Assembly (NCBI RefSeq): GCF_026125825.1
Contig: NZ_JAHCKK010000003.1
Span: 62,001 to 126,000, forward strand
DNA: 64,000 nucleotides
Direction: 5' to 3'
From: Hydrogenophaga sp.
Lineage (GTDB): Bacteria; Pseudomonadota; Gammaproteobacteria; Burkholderiales; Burkholderiaceae_C
Shown here: one piece after another, positions 25,917 through 36,317 of the stretch
Position numbering within the stretch: the first letter of the stretch is position 1
Layout of the letters: each line of letters starts with the position of its first letter
The notes under the pieces: generated by a model
Told to the model about the DNA's origin: nothing
Databases searched by the model: none
The model's input: only the letters and a program-made list of their open reading frames with translations
Position numbers and translations under genes: made by a program

Positions 25917-26555
25917 ATGCTCCGCTACCACACCGTCCCCGTCACCGCCTTCGCGCAGAACTGTTCCCTCGTCTGGTGCGACGACACCATGGAGGCGGCG
26001 GTGATTGATCCCGGCGGCGACCTGGAGCGTCTGTTGGCCGAGGTGAAGCGCCTGGGCCTGAACCTCAAGGCGATCTGGCAGACCCACGCGCACATCGACC
26101 ACGCCGGCGGCACAGCCGAGCTCGCTCGCCGCCTGAACCTGCCCATCATCGGCCCCCACCCGGGAGACCAGTTCTGGATATCGGGCCTGCCGCAACAAGG
26201 CGCCATGTTCGGCTTTCCACCGGCGGAGGTCTTCACGCCGACGCGCTGGCTGGACGACGGCGACACGGTGCAGATTGGCCGTTGCACGCTGAACGTGCGG
26301 CACTGCCCAGGCCACACACCGGGCCATGTGGTGTTTCACTCCCCCGAAGCCAAGCGCGCCTTCGTGGGCGACGTGCTGTTTGCCGGCAGCATCGGCCGCA
26401 CCGATTTCCCGCAGGGCAACCACCAGCAGTTGATCGATAGCATCACGGGGCGCCTCTGGCCCATGGGCGACGACACGGTGTTCATTCCCGGCCATGGCCC
26501 GGAGAGCACGTTTGGCCGGGAGCGGCAGAGCAACCCGTACGTGCGCGGGACCTGA
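25917..26555 (+). CDS. metallo-beta-lactamase fold hydrolase, glyoxalase II-like
   Basis: A 212-residue hydrolase. The metal motif HAHIDH is at residues 57-62, GHTPGH supplies a further ligand, and VGDVLFAGSIGRTDFP contains the bridging Asp. The size and the NPYVRGT end fit the YcbL/glyoxalase II-like group, which probably acts on thioesters. The ATG at 25917 is preferred to one 15 residues upstream because it starts the family sequence MLRYHTVPV. It is a separate unit after the mevalonate operon and convergent with the M48 protease gene, three bases away. Confidence 0.85.
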   Translation: MLRYHTVPVTAFAQNCSLVWCDDTMEAAVIDPGGDLERLLAEVKRLGLNLKAIWQTHAHIDHAGGTAELARRLNLPIIGPHPGDQFWISGLPQQGAMFGFPPAEVFTPTRWLDDGDTVQIGRCTLNVRHCPGHTPGHVVFHSPEAKRAFVGDVLFAGSIGRTDFPQGNHQQLIDSITGRLWPMGDDTVFIPGHGPESTFGRERQSNPYVRGT

Positions 26556-26558
26556 GCT

Positions 26559-27425
26559 TCAGCCCTTGCGCGCCTGTTCGTACAGGCCTTGCACCTTGGG
26601 CACATTGGCCTCCAGCTCGCGGATGCGATCGGGGCCGCTGGGGTGGGTGGAGAGGAAGCTCGCGCCCGAACCACCGCCGTTGGCGGCCATCTTCTGCCAC
26701 AGGCTCACGCTGGCCCGGGGCTGATAGCCGGAACGCGCCGCGAGCTCAAGGCCGACCAGGTCGGCCTCGGTTTCGTCCTCGCGGCTGAACTTGAGGGTGA
26801 GCAATTGCGTGCCCAGGTTGGCGGCCACATCGCCCAACTGGCCCAGGCCCAGCAGCTGCGCTGCGATGGACAGGCCGATGCCGGTCGCGTTGCTCTTGGC
26901 CACGCGCGAGCGCGCGTGTTCGCGCAACGCATGCGCCATCTCGTGGCCCATGATCATCGCGGTCTCGTCGTCGGTAAGGCTGAGTTTTTCCAGAATGCCC
27001 GTGTAGAACGCGATCTTGCCCCCGGGCATGCAAAAGGCGTTGATCTGCGTGCTCTGGATGAGGTTGACTTCCCACTTCCACTGCGAGGCCCGCGAGTTCC
27101 ACTGCGCGGAGTGGGGGATGATGCGGCGCGCGATGGTGCGCAGGCGCTGCACCTGGGGGTGGCCGTCGGGCATGAGCAGCTTCTTGGCGCTGGCCTCGGC
27201 CATCATCTGGCCATACTGCTGGCCAGCAGCGTTCTCGAGTTCATCGGCGGGCACCAGTTTGCGCAGCGTGGAGCCCTCGCCCACGTTCACCTGCGCGGCC
27301 ACCGGCAGGGCAGAGGCCGCTGCAGCGGCTGTGCCCGCCAGCACGAAGGCGCGGCGGGCCGACCACACGTGTTCGGGCCGTGGGGTCTCAGGGGCGGGGG
27401 ACTTGAGGTCGCAGAGCAGGCACAT
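26559..27425 (-). CDS. M48 family metalloprotease (LoiP/BepA-like)
   Basis: A 288-residue protease. The zinc motif HEMAH is at residues 161-165 and the third ligand is in DETEAD near residue 215. Residues 22-45 (SARRAFVLAGTAAAAASALPVAAQ) look like a signal with a twin-arginine start, so a periplasmic location is likely. The long frame upstream runs antisense to the AmpG-like gene and is rejected in favour of the ATG at 27425. It probably takes part in envelope protein quality control. It is divergent from the AmpG-like gene. Confidence 0.88.
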   Translation of the reverse strand: MCLLCDLKSPAPETPRPEHVWSARRAFVLAGTAAAAASALPVAAQVNVGEGSTLRKLVPADELENAAGQQYGQMMAEASAKKLLMPDGHPQVQRLRTIARRIIPHSAQWNSRASQWKWEVNLIQSTQINAFCMPGGKIAFYTGILEKLSLTDDETAMIMGHEMAHALREHARSRVAKSNATGIGLSIAAQLLGLGQLGDVAANLGTQLLTLKFSREDETEADLVGLELAARSGYQPRASVSLWQKMAANGGGSGASFLSTHPSGPDRIRELEANVPKVQGLYEQARKG

Positions 27426-27431
27426 GCGTGA

Positions 27432-27437
27432 ATAATA
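27432..27437 (-). promoter_or_regulatory. candidate -10 box of the M48 protease gene
   Basis: Read on the minus strand this is TATTAT, only six bases before the protease ATG. If used, the transcript would begin at or next to the start codon and be nearly leaderless. There is no matching -35 box, so support is weak. Confidence 0.25.
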
Positions 27438-27497
27438 GACAAAGCCGGGCGTTCGTGCCTGTTTGCTGCTTGCCACCCACCACAATTTTCGCCGCCC

Positions 27498-28898
27498 ATG
27501 CCACCGCCCTCCACCTTGCCGCCGACCGCCCCCAGCGAGGCGCCCGGCAGCGCCGTGGCCGAGCCGCCGACCCGCCCCAGCTGGGGTGAAACGCTGCGGG
27601 TGTACCTGGAGCCGGCCAGCCTGCGCATGTTTGCGCTGGGTTTCTCGGCCGGGCTGCCGCTGCTGCTGGTGCTGGGCACGCTGAGTTTTCGCCTGCGCGA
27701 GGCCGGGCTGGACCGCACCACGATCGGCTACCTGAGCTGGGTGGGCCTGGCTTACGGCTTCAAATGGTGCTGGGCACCGCTGGTCGATCGACTGCCCATC
27801 CCGCTGCTTACGCGCTGGTTCGGCCGGCGGCGCAGCTGGTTGCTGCTGTCGCAGGCGCTGATCATGGCCTCGCTCGTGGGCATGGCACTGGCCGATCCGC
27901 GCACCCAGCTCCACCTCGTGGTGTGGTGCGCCCTGGCGGTGGCGTTTGCCTCGGCCACGCAGGACATCGCGCTGGACGCTTTCCGCATCGAGTCGGCCGA
28001 CGTGCGCCACCAGGGTGCGCTGGCGGCCACCTACCAGACGGGTTATCGCCTGGCCATGATCTGGGCCGGGGCGGGCGTGCTGTGGATCGCCGCCCGCGCG
28101 GAAGTCGCGCCCGCTGCCGTGGCTGCCGCGCCCGGCGCGCTCTACCAGCAGGGTGCCTGGACCACCGCCTACCTGGTCATGGCCGCGAGCATGCTCGTGG
28201 GCGTGCTCACGGTGCTGTTTTCGCACGAGCCTGCCCGCGTGGCTTTGTCGCCGGCGAAGAACGCCGCCGACTGGCTGCGCGGTGCGCTGATCGAGCCGTT
28301 TGCCGACTTCCTGCGGCGTTATGGCAGGCAGGCGCTGCTGATCCTGGCGCTGATCGGCGTCTACCGCATCAGCGACGTGGTGATGGGCATCATGGCCAAC
28401 CCCTTTTACGTGGACATGGGCTACACCAAGGACGAGGTGGCCGCGGTGACGAAGGTGTTTGGCGTCATCATGACCCTGGTGGGCGCCTTCGTCGGCGGGG
28501 CACTCTCGCTGCGCCTGGGGGTGATGCGTGTGCTCATGCTGGGTGCGGTGCTCTCGGCCGCGAGCAACCTGCTGTTTGCCTGGCTGGCGGGGCACGGCCA
28601 CGACGTGACCGCTTTGATCCTGGTGATCTCGGCCGACAACCTCAGCGCCGGCGTGGCATCGGCCGCGTTCATCGCCTACCTCTCGGGTCTGACCAATGTG
28701 CGCTATTCGGCGACGCAGTACGCGCTGTTCAGTTCGATGATGCTGCTCGCACCCAAGTGGCTTGCGGGCTATTCGGGTGCCTTCGTCGATGCCTACGACT
28801 ACCCCACCTTCTTCATCGCCACGGCTTGCCTGGGCGTGCCCGTGCTGCTGCTGATCTGGCTGGCGACGCGCCTGGCGCCGGTGGAGCGCAAGGCGTGA
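27498..28898 (+). CDS. AmpG-like MFS permease
   Basis: A 466-residue membrane protein with about twelve hydrophobic segments after a proline-rich cytoplasmic tail of some 35 residues. The AmpG features are FALGFSAGLPLLLVLGTLSFRLREAG (residues 52-77), SWVGLAYGFKWCWAPLVDR and ATQDIALDAFRIE near residue 160. AmpG imports GlcNAc-anhydro-muropeptides for cell-wall recycling. No beta-lactamase or recycling gene is beside it here. It ends three bases before the convergent acyl-CoA synthetase gene. Confidence 0.88.
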   Translation: MPPPSTLPPTAPSEAPGSAVAEPPTRPSWGETLRVYLEPASLRMFALGFSAGLPLLLVLGTLSFRLREAGLDRTTIGYLSWVGLAYGFKWCWAPLVDRLPIPLLTRWFGRRRSWLLLSQALIMASLVGMALADPRTQLHLVVWCALAVAFASATQDIALDAFRIESADVRHQGALAATYQTGYRLAMIWAGAGVLWIAARAEVAPAAVAAAPGALYQQGAWTTAYLVMAASMLVGVLTVLFSHEPARVALSPAKNAADWLRGALIEPFADFLRRYGRQALLILALIGVYRISDVVMGIMANPFYVDMGYTKDEVAAVTKVFGVIMTLVGAFVGGALSLRLGVMRVLMLGAVLSAASNLLFAWLAGHGHDVTALILVISADNLSAGVASAAFIAYLSGLTNVRYSATQYALFSSMMLLAPKWLAGYSGAFVDAYDYPTFFIATACLGVPVLLLIWLATRLAPVERKA

Positions 28899-28901
28899 GG
28901 C

Positions 28902-30431
28902 TCAGTTGCCCAGCAAGGCCTTGACGGCGGGCTTCTGCACCTTGCCCAGCGCGGTCTTTGGAAGGGCCGCCACCCGGTGCCAGCGGCGCGGCCACTTGTA
29001 GCGCGCGAGCCGACCCTCGAGCAGGCCTTGCAGCGACGCTTCCCAATCCTCGGGTGCGTCGTCGCGCAGCACCACCACGGCCACCACCACCTCGCCCCAG
29101 CGCGGGTCGTCCTGGCCAACCACCGCGCACTCGACCACGCAGGGATGCTGCGCCAGCAGGTTCTCGATTTCGGCGGGGTAGATGTTCTCGCCGCCCGAGA
29201 TCAACATGTCTTTGGCGCGACCGACCACGGTGAAGCTGCCGTCGCCCGCCTGCTGGGCGAGGTCACCGCTGTGAAAGAAGCCCTCGGCGTCGCAGGTGGG
29301 CTGGTCGGGCCAGTAGCGTTGCGCCACATTGGGCCCGTGCAGCCACAGTTCGCCGACCTGGCTGGCCCCCACCGGCTGGCCAGCGGGATCGCGCAGCGCC
29401 ACCTGCACGCCGGGCGCCGGCCAGCCGCAGGCACCCAGGTGGCTGGCTGCGTGGGCGGGTGGCAGGGCGATGGAGAACGGGCCGGTTTCCGTGCTGCCGT
29501 ACACGTTGCACACCGGCACGCCGCGGGCGTGGCAGGCTTCGATAAGCGGGGCGGGCAAAAGGCTGGAGCCGGCCCAGATCGCTCGCAGGCTGGCCAGGTC
29601 GGTGGCGGGCCATTCGGCGTGGCTGGTGAGCGCCTGCAACGTCGCCGGCACCTGCAGCGTGAGGGTGGGGCGCTCACTGCGGAGGCTGCGCAGGGTGGCG
29701 CTGGCATCGAAGCGGCTGTGCAGCACCACCTGCGCGCCCACCGAAAGCGCGGGCAGCGTCTGGATGCACAGGCCGCCCACGTGGAAGAGGGGCAGCACAG
29801 TGAGCACCGTGTCGTGCTCGCTCAGTTCCTGCACTTGCGCGGCGATGGCCATGTTGGCCAGCAGGTTGCCCTGGGTGTGCACCGCGCCCTTGGGTGCGCC
29901 CGTGGTGCCTGAGGTGTAGACCAGCAGCACGGGGTGGTCCGCGCAGCCCTGGTCGGCCGCATCGCCGGCCATCGGGTCGGTCGGCAGGCCGTCCACGTGG
30001 AGCGTGGCGGGGTGGGCGAGGGAGCGCGCCGCCTCGGCCAGCGCCGTGTCGTGCAGCAGCAATTTGGGGCCACAGTCGTGCAGCACCGCGGCCCATTCGG
30101 CGGGCGAGAGGCGGTGGTTCAGTGGCACCAGCAGCGCGCCCAGGCGCGCCAGCGCGAACAGCAGCGCGATCTGCGCGGGGTGGTTCCATCCCAGCCAGGC
30201 CACACGGTCGCCCGCGCGCACGCCGTGGGTGCGGGCCAGCCCCTGCGCCAGCGCCCCGGTGCGCTGCGCCAGCCCGGCGAACGACAAGTGGCTCCAGCGT
30301 GGGTCGGGGGCCGTCTGGCCCGGTTCGATCCAACGCAGTGCCGTCGCCAGCGGCCTGGCACGGGCCTGCTGGTGCAGCAGCGCCTCCAGCGAAGGGGCGG
30401 GCAGGGCGGGGGGCGGGTTGGGCGGTGCCAT
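28902..30431 (-). CDS. acyl-CoA synthetase (AMP-forming), class I adenylate-forming enzyme
   Basis: A 509-residue ligase. The phosphate-binding loop is LLVYTSGTTGAPKGAVHT, followed by VYGSTETGPF, the hinge SGGENIYPAEIE and the C-terminal catalytic Lys in LPKTALGKVQK. These enzymes join a carboxylic acid to CoA through an acyl-adenylate. The substrate pocket is not interpretable by eye. It resembles the OSB-CoA/long-chain group but no menaquinone genes are near. It stands alone, divergent from the two-component system, and could be controlled by it. Confidence 0.85.
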   Translation of the reverse strand: MAPPNPPPALPAPSLEALLHQQARARPLATALRWIEPGQTAPDPRWSHLSFAGLAQRTGALAQGLARTHGVRAGDRVAWLGWNHPAQIALLFALARLGALLVPLNHRLSPAEWAAVLHDCGPKLLLHDTALAEAARSLAHPATLHVDGLPTDPMAGDAADQGCADHPVLLVYTSGTTGAPKGAVHTQGNLLANMAIAAQVQELSEHDTVLTVLPLFHVGGLCIQTLPALSVGAQVVLHSRFDASATLRSLRSERPTLTLQVPATLQALTSHAEWPATDLASLRAIWAGSSLLPAPLIEACHARGVPVCNVYGSTETGPFSIALPPAHAASHLGACGWPAPGVQVALRDPAGQPVGASQVGELWLHGPNVAQRYWPDQPTCDAEGFFHSGDLAQQAGDGSFTVVGRAKDMLISGGENIYPAEIENLLAQHPCVVECAVVGQDDPRWGEVVVAVVVLRDDAPEDWEASLQGLLEGRLARYKWPRRWHRVAALPKTALGKVQKPAVKALLGN

Positions 30432-30450
30432 TTACATGACTTTACGTGAC
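30431..30450. repeat. tandem 10-base direct repeat, candidate response-regulator site
   Basis: TTTACATGAC is followed at once by TTTACGTGAC, a head-to-tail repeat with one mismatch and a spacing of exactly ten bases. OmpR-type regulators bind such direct repeats. It lies in the 87-base gap between the acyl-CoA synthetase start codon and the response-regulator gene, touching the former, so it could control either. Confidence 0.4.
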
Positions 30451-30518
30451 CCGAAAGCCTGCTTCACACAGCACTGACACGATGATGGGCTCCGGTGCCC
30501 GCCGCTACACTGAAAACC

Positions 30519-31238
30519 ATGAACCCTCCCCTGCTGATGATTGAAGACGATGGCCGCCTCGCGCAGATGGTGGTGGAGTACCTGGGCCAGTCTGGTTTCG
30601 AGGTGACACACGCCAGCGATGGCGAGGCCGGCCTGGAGCAATTGCAGCTCATCCAGCCGCAGCTGGTGATCCTGGACCTGATGATGCCTGGGATCGATGG
30701 GCTGGAGGTCTGCCGTCGCATCCGCTCGATGCCGGGCGAAGCCGCGCGGGTGCCGGTGCTCATGCTGACCGCCAAGGGCGATCCGATGGACCGCATCATC
30801 GGCCTGGAGCTCGGCGCCGACGATTACCTGCCCAAACCCTTCGAGCCGCGCGAGTTGCTTGCGCGCGTGCGCGCCGTGCTTCGCCGCCGAGGCGAACCCT
30901 CCGGCAGCGCGGCCGTGTCGCGTTCCACGCCGGTGTTGCGCTTCGGTTCGCTCGACATCGACCGCGACGCGCGCACCGTGCAGGTGGCGGGCCAGCCGTG
31001 CGAGCTGACCTCCTACCAGTTTGATCTCTTGGTGGCCATGGCCGAGCGCGCGGGCCGCGTGCTCACGCGCGACCAGATCATGGAAGCGGTGCGCGGGCGT
31101 GAGCTGGAAGCCTTTGACCGCTCGATCGATGTGCACATCGGGCGCATCCGCAACGCCATCGAGGCCGACAGCAAGGACCCCAAACGCATCCTCACGGTGC
31201 GCGGTGTGGGTTACGTGTTCGCCAAGCAGCAGGAATGA
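30519..31238 (+). CDS. OmpR/PhoB-family response regulator
   Basis: A 239-residue regulator. The receiver domain (residues 5-118) has the acidic pocket EDD at 9-11, phospho-acceptor Asp53 in ILDLMMPG, Thr84 and Lys106. The winged-helix output domain follows from about residue 140, with the late motif VDVHIGRIRNAIEADSKDP typical of the family. ATG at 30519 is chosen; the next possible start at 30537 would cut into the first strand. It overlaps the kinase gene by four bases. Confidence 0.92.
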   Translation: MNPPLLMIEDDGRLAQMVVEYLGQSGFEVTHASDGEAGLEQLQLIQPQLVILDLMMPGIDGLEVCRRIRSMPGEAARVPVLMLTAKGDPMDRIIGLELGADDYLPKPFEPRELLARVRAVLRRRGEPSGSAAVSRSTPVLRFGSLDIDRDARTVQVAGQPCELTSYQFDLLVAMAERAGRVLTRDQIMEAVRGRELEAFDRSIDVHIGRIRNAIEADSKDPKRILTVRGVGYVFAKQQE

Positions 31239-32491
31239 GCTCGCTTTTCGGCTCCCGGCTGTACGTCCGCATCTGGCTCGCGGTGGTGGCTGCGGTCACG
31301 GTGCTGACGCTGGTCACGGGCTGGCTGTGGCAGCAGGCGCTGGACGAAGACCGCGCCGAGCGCGAGGCGCGAGTCACCCGCACGATCATCGTGCGCGATG
31401 GCGCGCGTGAGATCGTGGGTCAGGCGCCCGCGCGGGCCGTGAGCCTCCCCGGCGAAGGCTGGGAGTTCGAGGTGGTGATGAAGGACGGGCAGACTCTGTA
31501 CGTGCTGCTGCCGCGCCCGAACCGCCCGTCGGGAGGCAGCAGCGCGGGCCGCCGCGCACCCGAGTGGTTCCAGACGCCGACCGGTTTTGCCTGGCTGCTG
31601 GGCCTGGTGGCTTTTGCCGTGGCCCTGGGCGCCTACCCCATCGTGCGGCGCCTGACCAAGCGCCTCGAGGCGCTTCAGAAAGGTGTGGAGCGCTGGGGCG
31701 ACGGCGACTTGTCGACGCGCCTGCCCATGCAGGGGCAGGACGAAGTCGCCTTTCTGGCGACGCGTTTCAACGCCGCGGCCGAACGCGTGCAGACGCTGCT
31801 GCAATCGCACAAGGCCTTGCTGGCCAATGCCTCGCACGAACTGCGCTCGCCGCTGGCGCGCATCCGCATGGGGCTGGAGCTGCTCGGCAAGGACAGCGCG
31901 AATGCACCACAGCGCGCCGAGATCGCCCGCAGCATCGAAGAACTTGATCAGCTGATCGACGAGATCCTGCTGGCCAGCCGGCTGGACTTGATCGATGCGC
32001 GCGACGCAAGTGCGCTCGGCCCCACGGAGGAGGTCGATCTCGTTGGCCTGGCGGCCGAGGAGTGCGCGCGCACCGGCGCCGACCTGGAGATCGCCGCCGG
32101 AGCCTCGCCCGTGCTGGTCCATGGCCAGGCCCGTCTGCTGCGCCGAGTCTTGCGCAACCTGTTGGAGAACGCGCGACGTTATGGCCATGTCGGCGGCGCG
32201 GGCGATTCGCAGGTGCGGTTGAGCATCTTTGCGCCCGCTTCCTCCGGCCCGGGGCAGGGCGTTGCGCGAGTGGCGCTGTGGGTGGAGGACCGCGGCCCGG
32301 GCGTGCCACCCGAGCATCGCATGCGCATCTTCGAGCCGTTCTATCGTCTGCCTGGTGCCAGCGAACGCGAAGGCGGCGTCGGCCTGGGCCTGTCACTGGT
32401 GAAGACGATCATCGAACGCCACGGGGGCCGCGTGCGCTGCGAAGACCGTCCGGGCGGAGGCGCACGTTTCGTGGTGGAGCTGCCCGTCTGA
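31235..32491 (+). CDS. sensor histidine kinase with HAMP domain
   Basis: A 418-residue kinase. Membrane segment 1 is about residues 11-32, a periplasmic domain of some 80 residues follows, and segment 2 is about 117-136. A HAMP linker comes next (RRLTKRLEALQKG), then the H-box ASHELRSPLARI with phospho-acceptor His201. The ATPase domain has an N-box (LRNLLENARRYG) and G-boxes (DRGPGVP, GVGLGLSLVK). It resembles the CpxA/RstB type and should phosphorylate the regulator encoded just upstream. The signal is unknown. Confidence 0.92.
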   Translation: MSSLFGSRLYVRIWLAVVAAVTVLTLVTGWLWQQALDEDRAEREARVTRTIIVRDGAREIVGQAPARAVSLPGEGWEFEVVMKDGQTLYVLLPRPNRPSGGSSAGRRAPEWFQTPTGFAWLLGLVAFAVALGAYPIVRRLTKRLEALQKGVERWGDGDLSTRLPMQGQDEVAFLATRFNAAAERVQTLLQSHKALLANASHELRSPLARIRMGLELLGKDSANAPQRAEIARSIEELDQLIDEILLASRLDLIDARDASALGPTEEVDLVGLAAEECARTGADLEIAAGASPVLVHGQARLLRRVLRNLLENARRYGHVGGAGDSQVRLSIFAPASSGPGQGVARVALWVEDRGPGVPPEHRMRIFEPFYRLPGASEREGGVGLGLSLVKTIIERHGGRVRCEDRPGGGARFVVELPV

Positions 32492-32780
32492 CGGGTGGCG
32501 GGGCGTGGCCGCTGCCGCGGCTTTGAGTGGGGAAAGTCAGAACCCTTGCGCCAAGAAATGTCCGTTGGAGGACAGTTTATGGACTGGCCTGGACCTTTTG
32601 GGTTTTATTCACCAAGAAAACACGCCGGTTCCCACAAATGGGGGATGTTCGAAAGCCCACTCACAGCGCACAATTCGCGTCGTTGCTGTCACAACATCAG
32701 AACAACGGATCCGGCAAACACCATACGTCATGAAAAACGTTTGAATCTGGTCTCCCAACGACGTCCCTTCAAGGACTTTC
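32492..32780. other. intergenic region before the polysaccharide locus, no gene seen
   Basis: About 290 bases between the kinase stop and the terminator. The second half is AT-richer than its surroundings. Short frames of 60-80 codons exist but have no ribosome site or family pattern. No operator or RNA gene was recognised. Confidence 0.5.
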
Positions 32781-32808
32781 AAAAGCCACCCTGCGGTGGC
32801 TTTTTTTT
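32781..32808. terminator. rho-independent terminator, probably bidirectional
   Basis: AAAAGCCACC, a four-base loop CTGC, then GGTGGCTTTT continue into a run of eight T. The stem is at least seven G/C-rich pairs plus A-T pairs. On the minus strand it begins three bases beyond the stop of the polysaccharide gene at 32811 and has four T after the stem. It can end the long surface-polysaccharide operon and also transcripts from the two-component genes. Confidence 0.85.
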
Positions 32809-32810
32809 GC

Positions 32811-34799
<1,989 letters not shown>

Positions 34800-34803
34800 G
34801 TTT

Positions 34804-35364
34804 TCAGTGGGCCACACCATCCCGGCGCAGCACTTTGACAAACGTCATCCAGAGTATCCGCAGGTCAAAGCCCAGACTCTGGCGACGAAGGTATTCGGCG
34901 TCCAGCGCCACCTTTTGGGGGATGGGCAGTTCGTCGCGGCCGTTGACCTGGGCCCAGCCCGTCAGGCCAGGGACGAGTTCGTGCACGCCTTGCTGCGTGC
35001 GCAGGGCAATCAGATCGTCCTGATTGAAGAGCGCAGGGCGAGGTCCCACGAAGCTCATGTCGCCCATGAGGATGCTCCACAGCTGTGGCAGTTCGTCCAG
35101 GCTGCTCTTGCGCAGGAATGGGCCAATGGGCGTGAGGTACTTGCCTGGATCGGTCAGCAGGTGGGTGGCCACCGCCGGCGTGTCGATGCGCATGCTGCGG
35201 AACTTGGGCATGCGGAAGATGCGGTTGTAGCGGCCCACGCGATCGCTCCAGTAAAGCGCCGGGCCGGGGGAGGTCAGGCGCACGGCCAATGCAACGAGTG
35301 CGATGGTCGGCAGCAGGATCAGTGCGGCAGGAATCGCGAGAGCGAGGTCGAACAGGCGCTTCAT
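34804..35364 (-). CDS. monotopic phosphoglycosyl transferase (PglC/WreU-like)
   Basis: A 186-residue bacterial sugar transferase consisting only of the catalytic core. One re-entrant hydrophobic helix is at residues 5-30, then SPGPALYWSDRVGR, FRSMRI, the catalytic pair in SSLDELPQLW, and VGPRPAL. It transfers a sugar 1-phosphate to undecaprenyl phosphate and thus starts the repeat unit. The start at 35364 overlaps the upstream SDR stop (ATGA); longer frame extensions are antisense or overlapping shadows. With the adjacent dehydratase and reductase, QuiNAc-1-phosphate is a likely first sugar. Confidence 0.9.
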   Translation of the reverse strand: MKRLFDLALAIPAALILLPTIALVALAVRLTSPGPALYWSDRVGRYNRIFRMPKFRSMRIDTPAVATHLLTDPGKYLTPIGPFLRKSSLDELPQLWSILMGDMSFVGPRPALFNQDDLIALRTQQGVHELVPGLTGWAQVNGRDELPIPQKVALDAEYLRRQSLGFDLRILWMTFVKVLRRDGVAH

Positions 35365-36317
35365 GGTGCTGGCAGCGCGGCCACGGCGCGCTTCAGTCCT
35401 TCGTCCACTGTGATGGGTGGCGTCCATCCCAGTGTTTTCCTGGTGTGGGCGATGTCGATTTGCAGGTTGCCCAGCAGGCGTTGCGCTTCGCTGCCCTTGC
35501 CCAGCATTGTCGCCCCGAGTCGGACCAGGTTGTTGGGCACGGGCCACAACCGGGCCGGCCGGCCCATCGCCTGACCGAGCCGCTTGAGGAGGTCGGCGGT
35601 GGACAAGTCCTCGCCATCGCTGGCCAAAAAGATCTGGTTCGCGGCCGCGGGGTGATCCAGGCAGATGATGAGGAGATCCACGAGGTTGTCCAAGGCGATG
35701 AGACTGCGGCGGTTGTGCGCGGTGCAGGCGAGCGGCAGGGGTATCCCACGCTGCACGGCGCGCATCATGGTCGCGAAGTTCGCCTTGACACCTGGGCCGT
35801 AAACCAGAGGCGGACGCACGACGACCACCGCCATGCCGGTCTCAGTCGCCAGCTCGCGCAAGCCGTGCTCGGCCTCGGCCTTGGAGATGCCGTAGGGATC
35901 CATCGGCCGCGGGATGTCGTCATGATGGAAGGCATGCCCTGGCTCGGTCGCCTCGCCGTTGACCTTGACGCTGCTGACGAAGACGAAGCGGCTCACCCCG
36001 GCGAGGGCCGCCTGACGCGCCAGGTTCAGGGTGCCTGCGGTGTTGACCTCGCGGAAGGCCTTCAGGGGGTCAAGGGCGGCGTCGCGCATGACGTGGACGC
36101 GTGCGGCCGTGTGAACCACTGTGGAGGCTCCCGCCAGCACGGTGCCGAAATCCGCGTTGCCTTGCAAGGCAGGCAGGGTTATGGGCTCGACGTCCGGCGG
36201 GAGTCCGGCCTGGGGCCGTCTGGCGGCGGCACGCAGGCTCTTGTGGCCGCGACGCGCCAGTTCCTGGACAAGGGCTTGGCCAACAAGGCCGCTGCTTCCC
36301 GTGATCAGCGTACTCAC
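35361..36317 (-). CDS. NAD-dependent sugar epimerase/reductase (WbpV/WreQ-like SDR)
   Basis: A 318-residue extended SDR. The nucleotide-binding motif is TGSSGLVGQA at the N-terminus, SSVKVNG holds the active Ser, and YGISK the Tyr-Lys pair. Family members act as UDP-glucose 4-epimerases or as 4-reductases that make UDP-QuiNAc from the product of WbpM-type dehydratases. Position between the phosphoglycosyl transferase and glycosyltransferase genes favours the reductase. Both ends overlap neighbours by four bases. Confidence 0.82.
   Translation of the reverse strand: MSTLITGSSGLVGQALVQELARRGHKSLRAAARRPQAGLPPDVEPITLPALQGNADFGTVLAGASTVVHTAARVHVMRDAALDPLKAFREVNTAGTLNLARQAALAGVSRFVFVSSVKVNGEATEPGHAFHHDDIPRPMDPYGISKAEAEHGLRELATETGMAVVVVRPPLVYGPGVKANFATMMRAVQRGIPLPLACTAHNRRSLIALDNLVDLLIICLDHPAAANQIFLASDGEDLSTADLLKRLGQAMGRPARLWPVPNNLVRLGATMLGKGSEAQRLLGNLQIDIAHTRKTLGWTPPITVDEGLKRAVAALPAP

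Noticed and set aside
30506-30511. TACACT as a -10 box for the response-regulator gene
   Set aside because: It is only seven bases before the ATG and the nearest -35-like CTGACA (30474-30479) is 26 bases away, so the pair does not form a normal promoter.
32527-32733. A 68-codon frame upstream of the polysaccharide terminator
   Set aside because: No ribosome site or recognisable sequence.
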